Of a stretch of 64,000 nucleotides of DNA, positions 16,701-28,203 are shown in pieces. The position numbers and the translations under genes were made by a program. Each line of letters starts with the position of its first letter. Within the stretch, counting starts at the first letter, position 1. The DNA comes from Rotaria sp. Silwood1. Taxonomy: Eukaryota; Rotifera; Eurotatoria; Philodinida; Philodinidae. The DNA lies in the NCBI GenBank assembly GCA_905250075.1, contig CAJNOP010000500.1:62001-126000 (forward strand). The letters are read 5' to 3'. Under the pieces are notes generated by a model. It made no database searches. It worked only from the letters and a program-made list of their open reading frames with translations, and was not told the origin of the DNA.

Positions 16701-19700
16701 ACTGAACCTCCCTATAATGGACACCATCCGATACTGGACATTTTTGAGAAGTCTCATTCAGTGTCAACAAAAGAGCCTTCCTGTATTCTAACAATTGTTG
16801 ATTTTTTTGTATTTCAAGAACAAAAATGCATGAGGAGAGAAGTAACAATGAGCACTGGTTAGTTATCTTATTCACTAACATCCTTCAAATCCTTAGAAAA
16901 TGCGCCCACTTCTTCGAAAAACTTCGCTTTTTGAAAAGATCAAACCTTCCTATAGTGGACACTTTCAAAAAGTTCCATAGGTGTCCACTATAGGGAGATT
17001 TTACTGTAGATGAAGTTTTTATCAACAAATCTAAATACATTCTGTTCTGGAGTCAAAAGCTTGTAGGAGACTTTATATAAAAGAAAGATTGAATATATAT
17101 TTTAGTACAAGTGATATTCAATGGAGTACTGATGGATGTTATTTATTATCATCGAATTTAACTCATTCAATATGTTCATGTAATCATTCATCGACGTTCG
17201 CTGTTTTAATAAATGTTCGACATATATTTGAGAAGGTTTATTTAATTTTAAAAAAAACATGAGAAATTTAGTTTTTTAAAAGTCTTTTTTTTTGGTTTTA
17301 GTCAATAATAAATATACATATGAATCGATTATCAGTTATATCGAAAATTGGATGTGTAACATCAATTATTTGTTTATTATTAACGATAATTATATTGGTG
17401 ATGAGGTAATGATAGAACTTAATTTCTTTTTTAAGAATTATGACTATTTGAGTTAATGATTATGTTTCGAATAGGAACTTGTGTATAGAATTATATGTAT
17501 TTATATTATATATCTTCAAAGTTTTAATATGTTCGATTCATAGATCATAGGCATTGAAAATATATTAAATACTTAAGAGAAAAATCCATTAATTGATTAA
17601 AAGCTTTTAAGTTGACACCATTTTATATCATGTATTCTTTTCAATCTAGATGATGTACATAGTCTTTGACATGTTAGTTATTTATTAATTATGTTCAGAT
17701 AAATTCCATATATCATCATTTCTTATTGTTCATTCGTCTTTTAGTTGATAAATAAAATTCATTATTGAAAATTGTCAAACTTGTTGTAACAAAAAAAAAT
17801 TTTCATTCGTCTTATAAAACAAATTTTGTTTATATGAATCTAACAAGATCGATGACTCTTCATTATGAAAACAGTACTTATATAAAAGATAGAAAATATA
17901 TTTATAATATTGAGTCCGTTTCTCAAGAACAATGAAGTTGACTTCCTGTTTTTTTAAGTTTCAATCATGTCATTGTTCGGAACAATACTATACTTTTATT
18001 GATTTAGACTTTTGTTATATTTATCATTTTCTACTTGAGAATAGATTTCATAAATTCTGTATTCTTTCAAGTTCATCGTAGCGGATGCTAAGACCGAATA
18101 ATTTCTTAAAAATTCAAGACATACATTGAGATTATTTTAAATCTATATTAAACTTGATTTTGAATATTATGAATAGAAAGTGTCAATTAGCAAGCTCGAC
18201 ATATGTATTATTCTTACTTTAGTGAATTATTTTTTTAATATATCTTTTGCATTAGACGTCGTATGGATATGAATGATGATCTAATAATTGTTCGTAATAT
18301 TCTTCATATAAATATGTCAATATGTTTATTAATTGCTCAATTATTATATCTATTTGGTATAAATCAAATTAAATATAAAGTAAAAATAATATTCTTAATA
18401 TAGATTATACAATTATTCAATTATTTATTTAGTTTGGTTGTCAAATAATAATTATTTTACTTCATTATTTTCTTCTTGCAACATATTCATGGATGTTTAT
18501 TGATGGAATTGAATTAATAATTGCATTAAAACATACATTAAAAATTGATCGTATTAGAATATTAGCTTATTCATTATATGCATATGGATTTCCATTACTT
18601 ATTGTTATTCTTTCTCTTGTATTATCAACTCATGAATATTATTCTAATAAACAGTATGTATTAATTGAATATTTTATTTTGAATTGAAATCTTAATAATA
18701 ATTAATGAAATAGAAATATCTTTTTTGTATAACTAATTATGATAATGTGAATTAGTTGGAAGTTTTTCAAGCGTAACAGGATAATACTTTGCAGCAATCT
18801 TGAAGAACTTTCATTTTTTGTTTTCGAGTGGAGTTCCATCGTTTAATTGTTTTTCGGTACTCAAACTTTCACAATTCTGGAGACTTTCCGATACATCTGA
18901 TTGTAAAGAATTTTATACAATTACAAATAATCTGATATTCAAAGAATTGAAAAATATTCTTATCGAACTTTTCTTTACTTATCTTATCTATTAGTTTAGT
19001 CAAGAAGATTATGAAAGCATTTGTCTCTTTCCCATGTAAAATATCTTAACTATATTCAAAATTTCAAAACATTTGTTTTTATTAGTATATAGAAATTACT
19101 GATGAAAAACATTAAATCCTAGGACAAATTAACCATAATATCATAATAATATTTCTCATTCAATGACGAATAAGATATAACAGTTTATTTTTTGTTTTAT
19201 TCATTGAGCAATACTGATTACCAAGTGAAATCTTTCAAAGGTTATTAAAATGTCCTCTTACATATCTGATGTTAACACATAGCTATATTCCTACGATATC
19301 AAAACAGACTATGACAAAAATTACAGCTGTTTGAGTTTCTGCTTATAAACTGGATGGCAAACTTTAATCAATAATCAAACAATTTTCTTTTTCTTCTATA
19401 ACTTATAGGGGTCGACAAGCTCACCTCAGTTCCGCTCAGAGGAACTGTTCGAACAGCTCTTTTGAGCTGAGCTGAACTGGTTCGTTTGAGCTGTGTTCCC
19501 AAAACAGAATACTTTTGTTCTTTTATGGGAATTATTTCCTCAAAACGGAACAAAAGTGTTCTGTTTTGGGAACACAGCTCAAACGAACCAGTTCAGCTCA
19601 GCTCAAAAGAGCTGTTCGAACAGTTCCTCTGAGTGGAACTGAGCTGAGCTTGTCGACCCCTAATAACTTACTATTGTTATTCTATAAATATAGAAAATGA

Positions 19701-20595
19701 TCATAGATCTATTTGCTAGAGCGAACATTCTCCTATGAAAAAAATTCTCTTCTTAAAACTTTTTCTTGTTTTTTTTTTTTTGCTATAAAAACAAATGTTT
19801 ATATTTTAGTTGTTGGTATTCTTATGACAATGCATTTATATGGGCATTTGCTATTCCATTTGTTCTATTTATTCTTGTAAGTTTTCTTTTTGTAAATATT
19901 TTTGGGAAAAAAATCTATTGCTATTTTTTTTATTTTTTCTTTATCAAGGCTAATATTTGTTTTTTTATTATATCAATTTATACAATTTGTAAACATCATA
20001 AAACTTCTGATTCTTCAAAAGAAATTAAGTAAATAAAAACTTATGAATAATTCAATGAATATATTTTTTGTTTTTTTTTGTTAGATTATCATTACGTGAT
20101 ATAACAATATTATCAATATTATTTGGTTTAACATGGTTAGTAGGTTTATTTCATCTTCATGAACAAAATCGAATTATTCTTTCATATGTATTTACAATAT
20201 TAAATTCATTTCAAGGTTTATTTATATTTATATTTATATGTTTATTAAAAAATCAAATTCAAAATTTTTATATTCCTCAAATATTAAATATTTATAAAAA
20301 ATCTAATATTGAAGAAAAAACAAATCAACATTATAATACAAGTAGTAGTGGTTATAGTTCAGCACATTCATCAGATTTAAATAAACAAATTTTATCATTA
20401 GATCATCAATCATCATTTCGTACAAATGCAGAATATTTATCAAGTATGCCTATTGGATTATTAAGTACTTTTCGTTATCAAACATCAAATATAACATTAC
20501 CAATAACACTTGAACAAAATGAACAATTATTAAAAAAATATAAAATTGATTTACATCATCCACATGATGATCATCAGTATTATGAAATTGGTTAA
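10767..20595 (+). CDS. Latrophilin-like adhesion GPCR (SUEL lectin, HormR, GAIN/GPS, 7TM)
   Basis: Eighteen exons join in frame to 1029 residues: 10767-11038, 11113-11465, 11527-11615, 11821-11932, 11986-12242, 14321-14382, 14443-14545, 14619-14783, 14850-15018, 15087-15298, 15369-15427, 17106-17235, 17302-17405, 18256-18379, 18433-18653, 19810-19876, 19949-20028, 20085-20595. A signal peptide (1-22) is followed by a rhamnose-binding (SUEL) lectin domain (about 28-127, with YGRTSQRIC and DPCGS...YRC), a hormone-receptor-type Cys domain (about 190-260: CPYPCTG, RFCHMNNQWS), a Cys-rich piece (382-416), a GAIN region, and a GPS motif at 618-655 (W...GC...CSCNHSSTFAV). Seven helices follow, ending FGLTWLVGLFHLHEQ and TILNSFQGLFIFIF, typical of family-B2 TM6/TM7, then a Ser-rich tail. 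The olfactomedin domain of vertebrate latrophilins is absent. The start follows an AG at 10766; Met at 10758 is an alternative. Exons between 12243 and 15427 are the least certain. Confidence 0.85.
12243..14320 (+). other. Long (2078 bp) intron of the adhesion GPCR
   Basis: No gene or bounded element is recognised. A 13-base inverted repeat (12354-12366 with 12435-12447) could form a hairpin of about 95 bases. Both flanking splice junctions are in phase 0, and the exon at 14321-14382 restores the frame to the next exon. Confidence 0.5.
15941..16305 (+). pseudogene. Decayed coding fragment of unknown family inside a receptor intron
   Basis: Inside the 1678-bp intron (15428-17105), base composition rises and two exon-like open stretches appear. 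One contains MRSRNSIYDELNSSRRYK; the other starts with a hydrophobic signal-anchor-like segment (MLIFIGSFVAFFLSLQQYEI) and ends RWIRPHH before a stop. No complete gene can be built, and the following 250 bases carry several stops. I read it as a remnant of an inserted gene; the family is not identified. Confidence 0.35.
16643..17008. mobile_element. pogo/Tigger-type MITE
   Basis: The ends are inverted copies: TACAGTAAAATCTCCCATAG on the left and TATAGGGAGATTTTACTGTA on the right. They start and end in TA, as expected for Tc1/mariner-superfamily insertion. The CAGTAAAA...CTATAGTGGACAC motif is typical of pogo/Tigger termini and recurs internally at about 16710 and 16945 as sub-terminal copies. 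At 366 bp it has no transposase. It sits in the receptor intron just before the GPS exon. Confidence 0.75.
17406..18255 (+). other. 850-bp intron of the adhesion GPCR
   Basis: Separates the exons for the first and second transmembrane helices. AT-rich; I see no gene or bounded repeat in it. Confidence 0.5.
19406..19662. mobile_element. hAT-type foldback MITE with 8-bp target duplication
   Basis: A 257-bp element that is almost entirely one inverted repeat. It begins TAGGGGTCGACAAGCTC and ends with the exact complement. It is flanked by the perfect 8-base direct repeat ATAACTTA (19398-19405 and 19663-19670). The AGGGGTC-type end and 8-bp duplication are hAT hallmarks. It lies in the 1156-bp intron between receptor exons 15 and 16 and is much more GC-rich than its surroundings. 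The arms can be read in part as a 'protein' on both strands; that is an artefact of symmetry. Confidence 0.9.
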
Positions 20596-20783
20596 TGTTT
20601 GTTTTTCTTGTACTTTCTTTTTTTGTGTCCGGTGTTCTGTTTGTATAAAAATATAAGCGAAAAAAAAAAATTTGTTGTTGTTGTTGTTTTTTTTTTTTTT
20701 TATTTCAAATAATTGAATACAGGAATATATCAAGAGAATGTTTCTTTTTTTTTTCTTAGTTCAGTCAATATGTTCTTCATTTT

Positions 20784-22169
20784 TTAGAGATTCGAACTCT
20801 CTATTAGTTCTGATTGTGTACGTTTGCGAGTAAATGTAGTATCTCTTAAATTAAAATTACTTTTTCGATTAGGTTCAGAATTAGGTGATAGCAAACGATC
20901 ATGATATTGTTTTTTACAATGATATATACATTTAATATATATACATATTCGTTCTCGAAATCCATTTAATGAAAGTGCATATATCAATGGATTGATACAA
21001 GCAGCTAATTTAGTAAACATACCAAGTAGTGATGTTGTATAAGCATTTACTAAATGATCAAAACCAAATATAGACAATAAGGCCATTAATGCATAAGGTC
21101 CCCATGCTGAACAAAATACAGCACATATGAGTAATGCTGTACGTGTTGCACGAACTTCTGTACGACGAATATTTCGCATTATATTATTATCATCACTTAA
21201 AGAACTAGATGCTGTTGTTCCTTGACGATCTCGACCTTCATTTGATAAACTTACGTGATTAAAATAATAGGTTATACCTTGTTGTTTAGTACATTGATCA
21301 TCTTTAATTTGTGATGAAAATTGTCGTCCACGTTGATATAATTTAATTAAAATTAAACTGTATGCAAATAAAATAATTGAAAATGGAATAAAAAAACCAC
21401 CCGTTGTTAATATTAATATAAATGAACGATCTCGTAAATTTTTTGATACATAATCAAATGTACATGATGTTCCAAAACCTTCTAATATAAAACGATTCCA
21501 ACCAAATAAAGGTGGCATAATCCAAATAGATCCATATATCCATGCACATGCAAGACAAACTATTCATTAGAAACAACAACAACAAAAAAAAAATATTTTT
21601 CTTTTTTTTATTTCAATTAAATCTCTAAAATAACTAACTTAGAGTAGAATGACTACTTAATCTTAATGAACTAAAAGGATCATTAACAGCTATTAAACGA
21701 GTTAAAGCAATAGCTGCCATTGTTGATATTGATGTAAGACCAAATATACCACCACAAACAGAATAAAAATTACAACCTAAATATATAAAATAGAATTTTG
21801 TATAAGAATTTTAAATTCGAAAATAATAATATACCTATCTGTCCAAATATCCATTTTGTTTTAAATGATGAAATAACATGCATTGAATTATTAGTTAAAA
21901 GTAAACTAAAATCTGTAATAGCAAGATTAATAAGAAAATAATTTCTTGGTCTTTGTAAAACATTATTTCTATAATATAAATATAAATAAATTAAAATTAA
22001 AAATACGTCTTTTTGTTTCTTAATTTTACCTAATGAATACAAATATAACTAAACCATTTGATACTATACCAAATATTAAACATAAAAGTGAAAATATACC
22101 AGCACTATAATGCCATATAATCGGTATATGTTCTGTATCATTAGCATACCAAAAACGATTAACTTTCAT
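20784..22169 (-). CDS. Opsin, rhabdomeric/melanopsin-like
   Basis: Four exons (22169-22030, 21968-21835, 21776-21639, 21559-20784) encode 395 residues with seven helices. TM2 has LAITDF. A disulfide Cys follows WIFGQIG, pairing with the Cys of GTSCTFDY in loop 2. TM4 reads CLACAWIYGSIWIMPPLFGW. TM7 reads FTKLAACINPLIYAL, keeping the retinal Schiff-base lysine six residues before NPxxY. Loop-2 EGFGTSCTFDY...RSF and WGPYALMAL in TM6 resemble r-opsins/melanopsins. The DRY motif is TRL, and the HPK motif after TM7 is LNG. An N-glycosylation site (NDT) lies in the short N-terminus. It runs tail-to-tail with the adhesion receptor, 188 bp apart. A light-sensing membrane receptor is the family role; signalling through a G protein is uncertain given the motif losses. 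Confidence 0.87.
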
Positions 22170-24110
22170 TTGTCGATTAAATGAATGTCACTATTTTTAA
22201 AAAATAAAAATTAGTTTTTTTTTTTCGAATTTGAAATATTCTCCTCTTATGTAACGATATAATTTGACAGGTTAGATTTTTATAGATGAAAGAAATAAAA
22301 CAAAAAAAAAACAAAATTCATCATTCTTATTTCGTCTTCTATTTCAAACTTCAATTCCTTTATGTTGTTGTCTCATAAAAACTATGACAAAAGAAAAAAG
22401 AAAGAGACCGGAAGTTAGGTCGACTTATGCGCAATAGTTTTCAAATAATATCTCGGATGTTGTTACCACGATATATATTAACTATCTATGATGATGAAGA
22501 TCAGAAAAAAAAAAAAAAACTAATATAGTGAATTGTAAAAAAATGACATGAACACTTATATAAAGATAAGAATAATAAAAAAGGTCAACATTTGAAATGT
22601 ATTCATTAACATATCATGCGATGCATAGAATTTTTTTTTTTATGATGATCAATTGTTTCAATTTATTAATCATAAAGAAATGCTAAAAATATTCCAAAAA
22701 AAAAAAAACGAGAATTTTAAAAATATGAAAAAGATATCAAATGAATGAACTAATTTTCAGTAAATTTATTTCGAGCTAATGATCTACATAAAAAACATTT
22801 TATATAAGTCAAGTCTTTCATTAATTTCCTATATTTTTATTCATGTTTTCTTCTTTTTCCATTAAAAATAAGCATTATATAAGAAAAAAAAGACAGCTAG
22901 AGAATACATTATTCTATGAATAGTTTTTCCATATACAATTATTATGCCTGATTTAATTACAAACTCGTTACAAGCAATCTTGTTCTATTTTTATGAGTCA
23001 AAGATTTTTTCGGTTTTCTTCATATAAAACATGCTCTTACAATTATCAAAGAAGGATGTAATTTAGTTATTTTCACAAAAAAATAATGAAAAGGTCTTCA
23101 AGAACATAATTTTATCTATTCTTTTTCTTAAGTTTTATGTATTAATTTTAAAAAAAAAAGAAGAAAGATTGAGACTACCAATAAAATGATATAATAGATA
23201 AATTGAATTTATTCTTATTAGAAATATAAACACGTTCTTATCGAAAAAATTGGTTTTGTTTCGGAAAGTCTCTATTCCCATGAAATATGACAATTATTCT
23301 TTAATAAAAATATTTTTCTTTTTTTATGACAATCATTATATCAATTCTAAAACACAAATAAAAATATATACGATGAATTGTTATCTCATTAACACAAATC
23401 ATACAAATAAACATTTCATACCTCGATTTAATGTATTATATTTGCATTCATATCTAGTTACACATGTTAATTAATACATCTTGGATAAAATACTTTGTAA
23501 ACAAACTACCAAAATAGTCTTTTGCATGTAATGCAAAGTAGAGCAAAATAAACTGTGTTGATTTAGGATTATGAAAATCTATTGCATAGATTATCATTTT
23601 GTTGATGTGTCGTGTTGAACAAATATATGATAAAAACATTCTATTCTTCAAAAAATAGACAAAATATTAGTGTGTGGCTAAATATATATAACGATTTTTC
23701 AAGAATAAATCTGTAGTATGAAAAGAATACATTAAACTAAAATATATTCCTTGTATCATAAACATTGTATATACAAAAAACAATTTGGTTTGTATGTGTT
23801 CAAATATATGCTTCATTATTTGAACTCTTTTTCTTTTTAAACTATGAAAGCACTATACTATTTATAGATCAATTAGAATGATTAGTTTTTTTTTATAGTA
23901 TGCGCAACATATTTTTAAATAGTGTAATTATGTGCCTAGTACAAACTTTGTCCAATAACAAAAATAAAAAGTTAAGTAATTACAAATCAATTTGATTACT
24001 ATTAATTACTTCATAATTGTTATTAATTATGTTGCTTTTCTTTTTTTTATTCTCGTTTATATAAATGAATGTAAAAAATAAACAAAAAAACAAAAAAAAA
24101 ATGAATAGAA
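22170..24110. other. Gene-free AT-rich spacer
   Basis: Between the opsin start and the 3' end of the ankyrin gene. It holds only low-complexity open frames. The proximal few hundred bases upstream of 22169 should contain the opsin promoter; no motif is convincing. Confidence 0.55.
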
Positions 24111-26049
24111 TTATATTTGATTAGATGAATCAATTTCATCAAGATTATATGTATTCATTATTGTTTTCATATCATCATAAAGTAAAGAATTATTATTTAA
24201 TGAAGGAAAATCAAGTAGATCATCAAGTTTATTTGGAGATTTTAATATAATTAAAGCTAAATTTTTCATTGGATGATCATAATTTGATAATAATGATGAT
24301 GATTGTGATAAATTTGTTGATAGAATCATTGATTCTTGTTGTTGTGATGATGATGATGATGTTCGTTGATATTTAAATTTATTTGTAAATATTGACCAAT
24401 TTGATTGTGTATGTTGTATTGATTGTTCAATATCATTTTGTATTGATGAACATATATTTAAATTTTTTCGTGATTTTTTTGTTGGTTTTAATAATTTTTT
24501 ATTTATTAATGATATATCATCTAATGATTTTCTATAAAATAATTCATTTGAACTTAATGATAAATTAATATTAATTTGAAAACATTGTTGTAATGCATGT
24601 TCTAATAAATCATGTTGTGTTAATTGTTTTTTATTATGATAATAAATAATTGAACATTTAAATTTAAGTATACATAAATGACGAAGTGATAAAACATTTA
24701 TTGATAAATTATTATTATTATTATTATTATTATCATATAATTCATTATTTGAAATAATATTATAATTACGTTTATAATTAAGTAATTTTAATAAATAAAT
24801 AATTGTATTTAATTGATTTAAATAAGCAAGATCAAGTAATGTACGACTAAGATAATCTTGATAATAATGAAAATCAACATATTCAATAAAACAATAAAAT
24901 AAACGTATATGACGTTTTAAAATAATACTTGATGATAACATTGCATGTAAACATGTTTGATTATCATTATCTAAATGATAAGCATTAGCACCGGCATGAA
25001 GTAAAGTTAATGCAACATCAATATGACCTTCAATACAAGCATAAAATAATGGTGTTTGATTTTTATGATCACCTTGATTGAGCATTTTAAGAATTATTTC
25101 ATCATCAACGGATGAATTAAGTAATTCATGAATTATTGGTAATGAACCAAGAAAAGCAGCAATATGAAGAACAGTCATGCCTTGATCATTCATAGCACAT
25201 AGATATGCACCATGAGATAATAGAAAAGCACAGGTAGATGGATGATTACTAGCACAAGCACACATTAATGGTGTCCAATATTGTCTGAAAATAAATAAAA
25301 GATTCTTTTTTCTTTGCTAATCTTTCAAAAAAAAAAACAAAATGCTTACGCATCTGGTATATGAACAATATATTGTTCAGTATCGAAAGGTGAAAAAAAA
25401 TGTTGAATTAATCGATTATTTCCAGTTGATACAGCTAAATGAAATGAATTTCGACCAGTATTATCTTGTTTTAACATATCAGCACCATGCATTAAAAGTA
25501 TCTGTACAATCTATTTATCTAGGAATGATGATACTATATTTCTGTTCTTTTTTTTTTTTTTTTTTTTATTTATTAAATTAATCTCACTTCTTCATATCCC
25601 ATATAAGCAGCTATATGAAGTGGTGTTGATAAACTTAAATCACAAAGATTGACTTGTGCACCAGCTTGTAATAACATATGTATCGCACGTATATTACCTG
25701 TTTCAACAGCAATATGTAATGCTGTTGCTTTTGTTATTGGATCTGGTTGATCTGGTGGAAAACCTTAAAATAATTATATTGATAAAAAAAATCTCTTAAA
25801 TATCTATGTTTAATAAAACATTTATTCATTTACCTGCAATAAGACATTTATGTAATGTATCAATATCATTATCTTGAACAGCATTTATAAATGTATTTAT
25901 ATCGAGTACTGGTAAAATAGATGAAGTATATTTTCGTTCAGTATTTGATTGACTACGAAATAGATCACGTAAACGCTAAAATATAAAATTGATAAGCAAA
26001 GTTGTTTCTTCAAAAAAAAAAAAAAAAAAAAAAGTCGACAACTTACCAT
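24111..26049 (-). CDS. Ankyrin-repeat protein
   Basis: Five exons: 26049-26047 (ATG only), 25975-25834, 25763-25588, 25510-25350, 25284-24111; 551 residues. At least six ankyrin repeats run from about residue 35 to 300, with cores such as ATALHIAVETGNIRAIHMLL, STPLHIAAYMGYEE, MTVLHIAAFLGSLPIIHELL and QTPLFYACIEGHIDVALTLL. The C-terminal half is low-complexity (N, S and Q runs) with a basic stretch KKSRKN. No enzymatic domain is visible. It resembles IkB/BCL3-type ankyrin proteins in layout but lacks clear signature residues, so function is unassigned. The start is inferred: the ATG stands alone at an exon end (ATG|GTAAGT), in phase with the next exon. Confidence 0.8.
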
Positions 26050-27024
26050 ATTTCAAGTATGCACAAACATACACACACGCATACACGAGTTTGATCAGTA
26101 TGAAAGCAGAAGAGAAAGAAAAGGTAAGGTAGCTATTAAGATTATGAATCGTCGTCGTCGTTGTCGTCATCAAACATCAACTATTCAATTTTTTCCTTTT
26201 TTTTTTTGCTGTTTATGCTTTGAATCGATATAAAGCATACACACACATACACTAGAGAATTAACTGATTCATACTATTTATAAATTTAATCCACCGATTG
26301 ATGCCAATCGTTTGTTAAAAATGATGACAAGTACTCTTCACTAGTCGTATATACAAGCGGTCCGCCTTAGTAAAACAAGAAAGAAGAGTATGTGTGTGTA
26401 GGTAGTAAGAAAGAAATGAATGATTTATTTTATTTGTTGGTATCGATAGCAGTAAATGGTGAGAGGGAAAAGAAAAAGAACACGATGAAGAATGACAGAC
26501 TGAGAAATCGATATGATGGTAAATGAGTAAAGACATAGAATAGAAAGAAACTATTGTTTTTATTGTATAGTTTAGAGATAGAAAACTCAATTATATTAAT
26601 GATAGTCTGATACAAAGCAATAAAGAAAGCATTTATTATACATTTACCAGACTCTTCTACTATATATAATAGAAAATAAAATACAAGAAATGGCGTGTTT
26701 AACTACGTCTACTATTACAAAATGATTATAAAACATACAATTATATATGTTTCAAACATGATTACAAAATACTTATAAAATATTATATTAATGAAATCTA
26801 TTCTTCTTAACATGTTTTAAGAAATAATTACTTTGCCTGACTTATCCGATCATAAAAATTTGAATTATATATACATTATATTACCATATATAGGAATTTA
26901 ATATTACATTAGAAAATAAAAAATTTCCGTTCTTTTTTTTTTTTTTTTGTTTTTTTTAAAGATTTCTATGTACATAACTAAACTAATTATATAGAAAACA
27001 AAAAAAGAAAATTTTAACTTTTTT
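26050..27024. other. Gene-free spacer
   Basis: Leader or promoter side of the ankyrin gene and 3' side of the next gene. AT-rich with short open frames; nothing recognised. Confidence 0.5.
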
Positions 27025-28203
27025 TTAAAAAAATTCTCTTGATCTTAATTCAACAATAGTTGTCATAGCAAAAATAAACATTGCAGCAAACATCAAAGCA
27101 ATAAATGATAAATTACATAAACAAAATGAAAAAGCAATATTTTTTTTTAAACGTGTTCTTCCTTCTTGTTGTTTTAATATATTTTGTTTAACTTGAAATT
27201 TTCTTCGTGCTACTAATTGTGCTATTGTATCTAATTGTAAATCATCATCACCAATAAAACGACCTAATACAAGATCACGTATACCCATTGAATAAATTCT
27301 ACCATCTTGTTCAACATGTACAACTTCATTATTTGGTATTGTTTTTAAATTAAAACTTGTTTTAGTTGTTTTATTTAATGTTCCATCATCTTGTTGACGA
27401 AGTATAGACATTTCACGCATATCTAATATATGTTTACATATTATTTCACGTAAATGTATCCAACGTAAATCACGTTCAATTATTTTCATACGTGCATATG
27501 ATTCACTCATCATAGCAATATCATGTAAATGATTACGAACAAAATGCCATTTTGAATTTCTTGATAAATAATGTGATGGACGACGACTTGAACGTTGTGA
27601 AAGAGTTTGTGTTGAACGACGTCGATTAAATGAACGTAATGTTGTTGTTGATGGAAATGATGAATGCATTCGACGACTAAAACGATGTTCTAATAGAGTA
27701 CGTCTTAAATATTCAACACGTTTTTGTTTAGAAGATTTTATTTCAAGAAATGATGGTTCAGAACTATGTTGTTCATTTTCATATGTTGAATTTATTAATT
27801 GATTTTTTTTATTTATTAAATTTTGTTCGATTTCATTAGGATATAAACTAAGACGAATTTCTGATGGTGATCGATGATCATGAGTTACAATTAATGAACG
27901 TTTTCGACTTGAATCAGTTGTTGTTGTTGTTGTTGTTGTAGTTTCATAATTATCATCAAGATCATCATCAGTTGTATCTATTGATGATTGTTTAACATGA
28001 AGAAAACCTGAAGCTGAACGTGTTTGAGAAAAACGTTGTTGTCGATCAGTTTCAATAGAATGAATTATACTTTGTGGAAATGTTTTTAAAGTTTTTGGTA
28101 CAATATTTAATGATGGTGGACGTAATAAATGATGATGTTCCATTTGAAATCTTGGTTCATCATCATCATCCGATGGACTATCAATAATTATTTTTGTTGT
28201 CAT
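27025..28203 (-). CDS. Single-pass tail-anchored-like protein, function unknown
   Basis: Intronless frame of 392 residues. The N-terminal 150 residues are acidic and Ser/Thr-rich, with a run of nine Thr. A very basic Arg/Ser-rich middle (about 160-235, RRRSTQTLSQRSSRRPSHYL) is followed by a more ordered part (235-350, with HVEQDGRIYSMGIRDLVLGRF). A single hydrophobic helix of about 28 residues (355-383, FCLCNLSFIALMFAAMFIFA) lies close to the C-terminus. This suggests a tail-anchored membrane protein with a cytosolic body. I do not recognise the family. Codon use matches its AT-rich neighbours, and the frame is long enough to be real. Confidence 0.7.
   Translation of the reverse strand: MTTKIIIDSPSDDDDEPRFQMEHHHLLRPPSLNIVPKTLKTFPQSIIHSIETDRQQRFSQTRSASGFLHVKQSSIDTTDDDLDDNYETTTTTTTTTDSSRKRSLIVTHDHRSPSEIRLSLYPNEIEQNLINKKNQLINSTYENEQHSSEPSFLEIKSSKQKRVEYLRRTLLEHRFSRRMHSSFPSTTTLRSFNRRRSTQTLSQRSSRRPSHYLSRNSKWHFVRNHLHDIAMMSESYARMKIIERDLRWIHLREIICKHILDMREMSILRQQDDGTLNKTTKTSFNLKTIPNNEVVHVEQDGRIYSMGIRDLVLGRFIGDDDLQLDTIAQLVARRKFQVKQNILKQQEGRTRLKKNIAFSFCLCNLSFIALMFAAMFIFAMTTIVELRSREFF

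Noticed and set aside
16600-16881. Overlapping open frames on both strands near 16.7 kb
   Set aside because: They lie inside the pogo-type MITE and carry no motif.
19368-19700. Paired open frames on both strands in the receptor intron
   Set aside because: They are the arms of the hAT-type MITE read in both directions.
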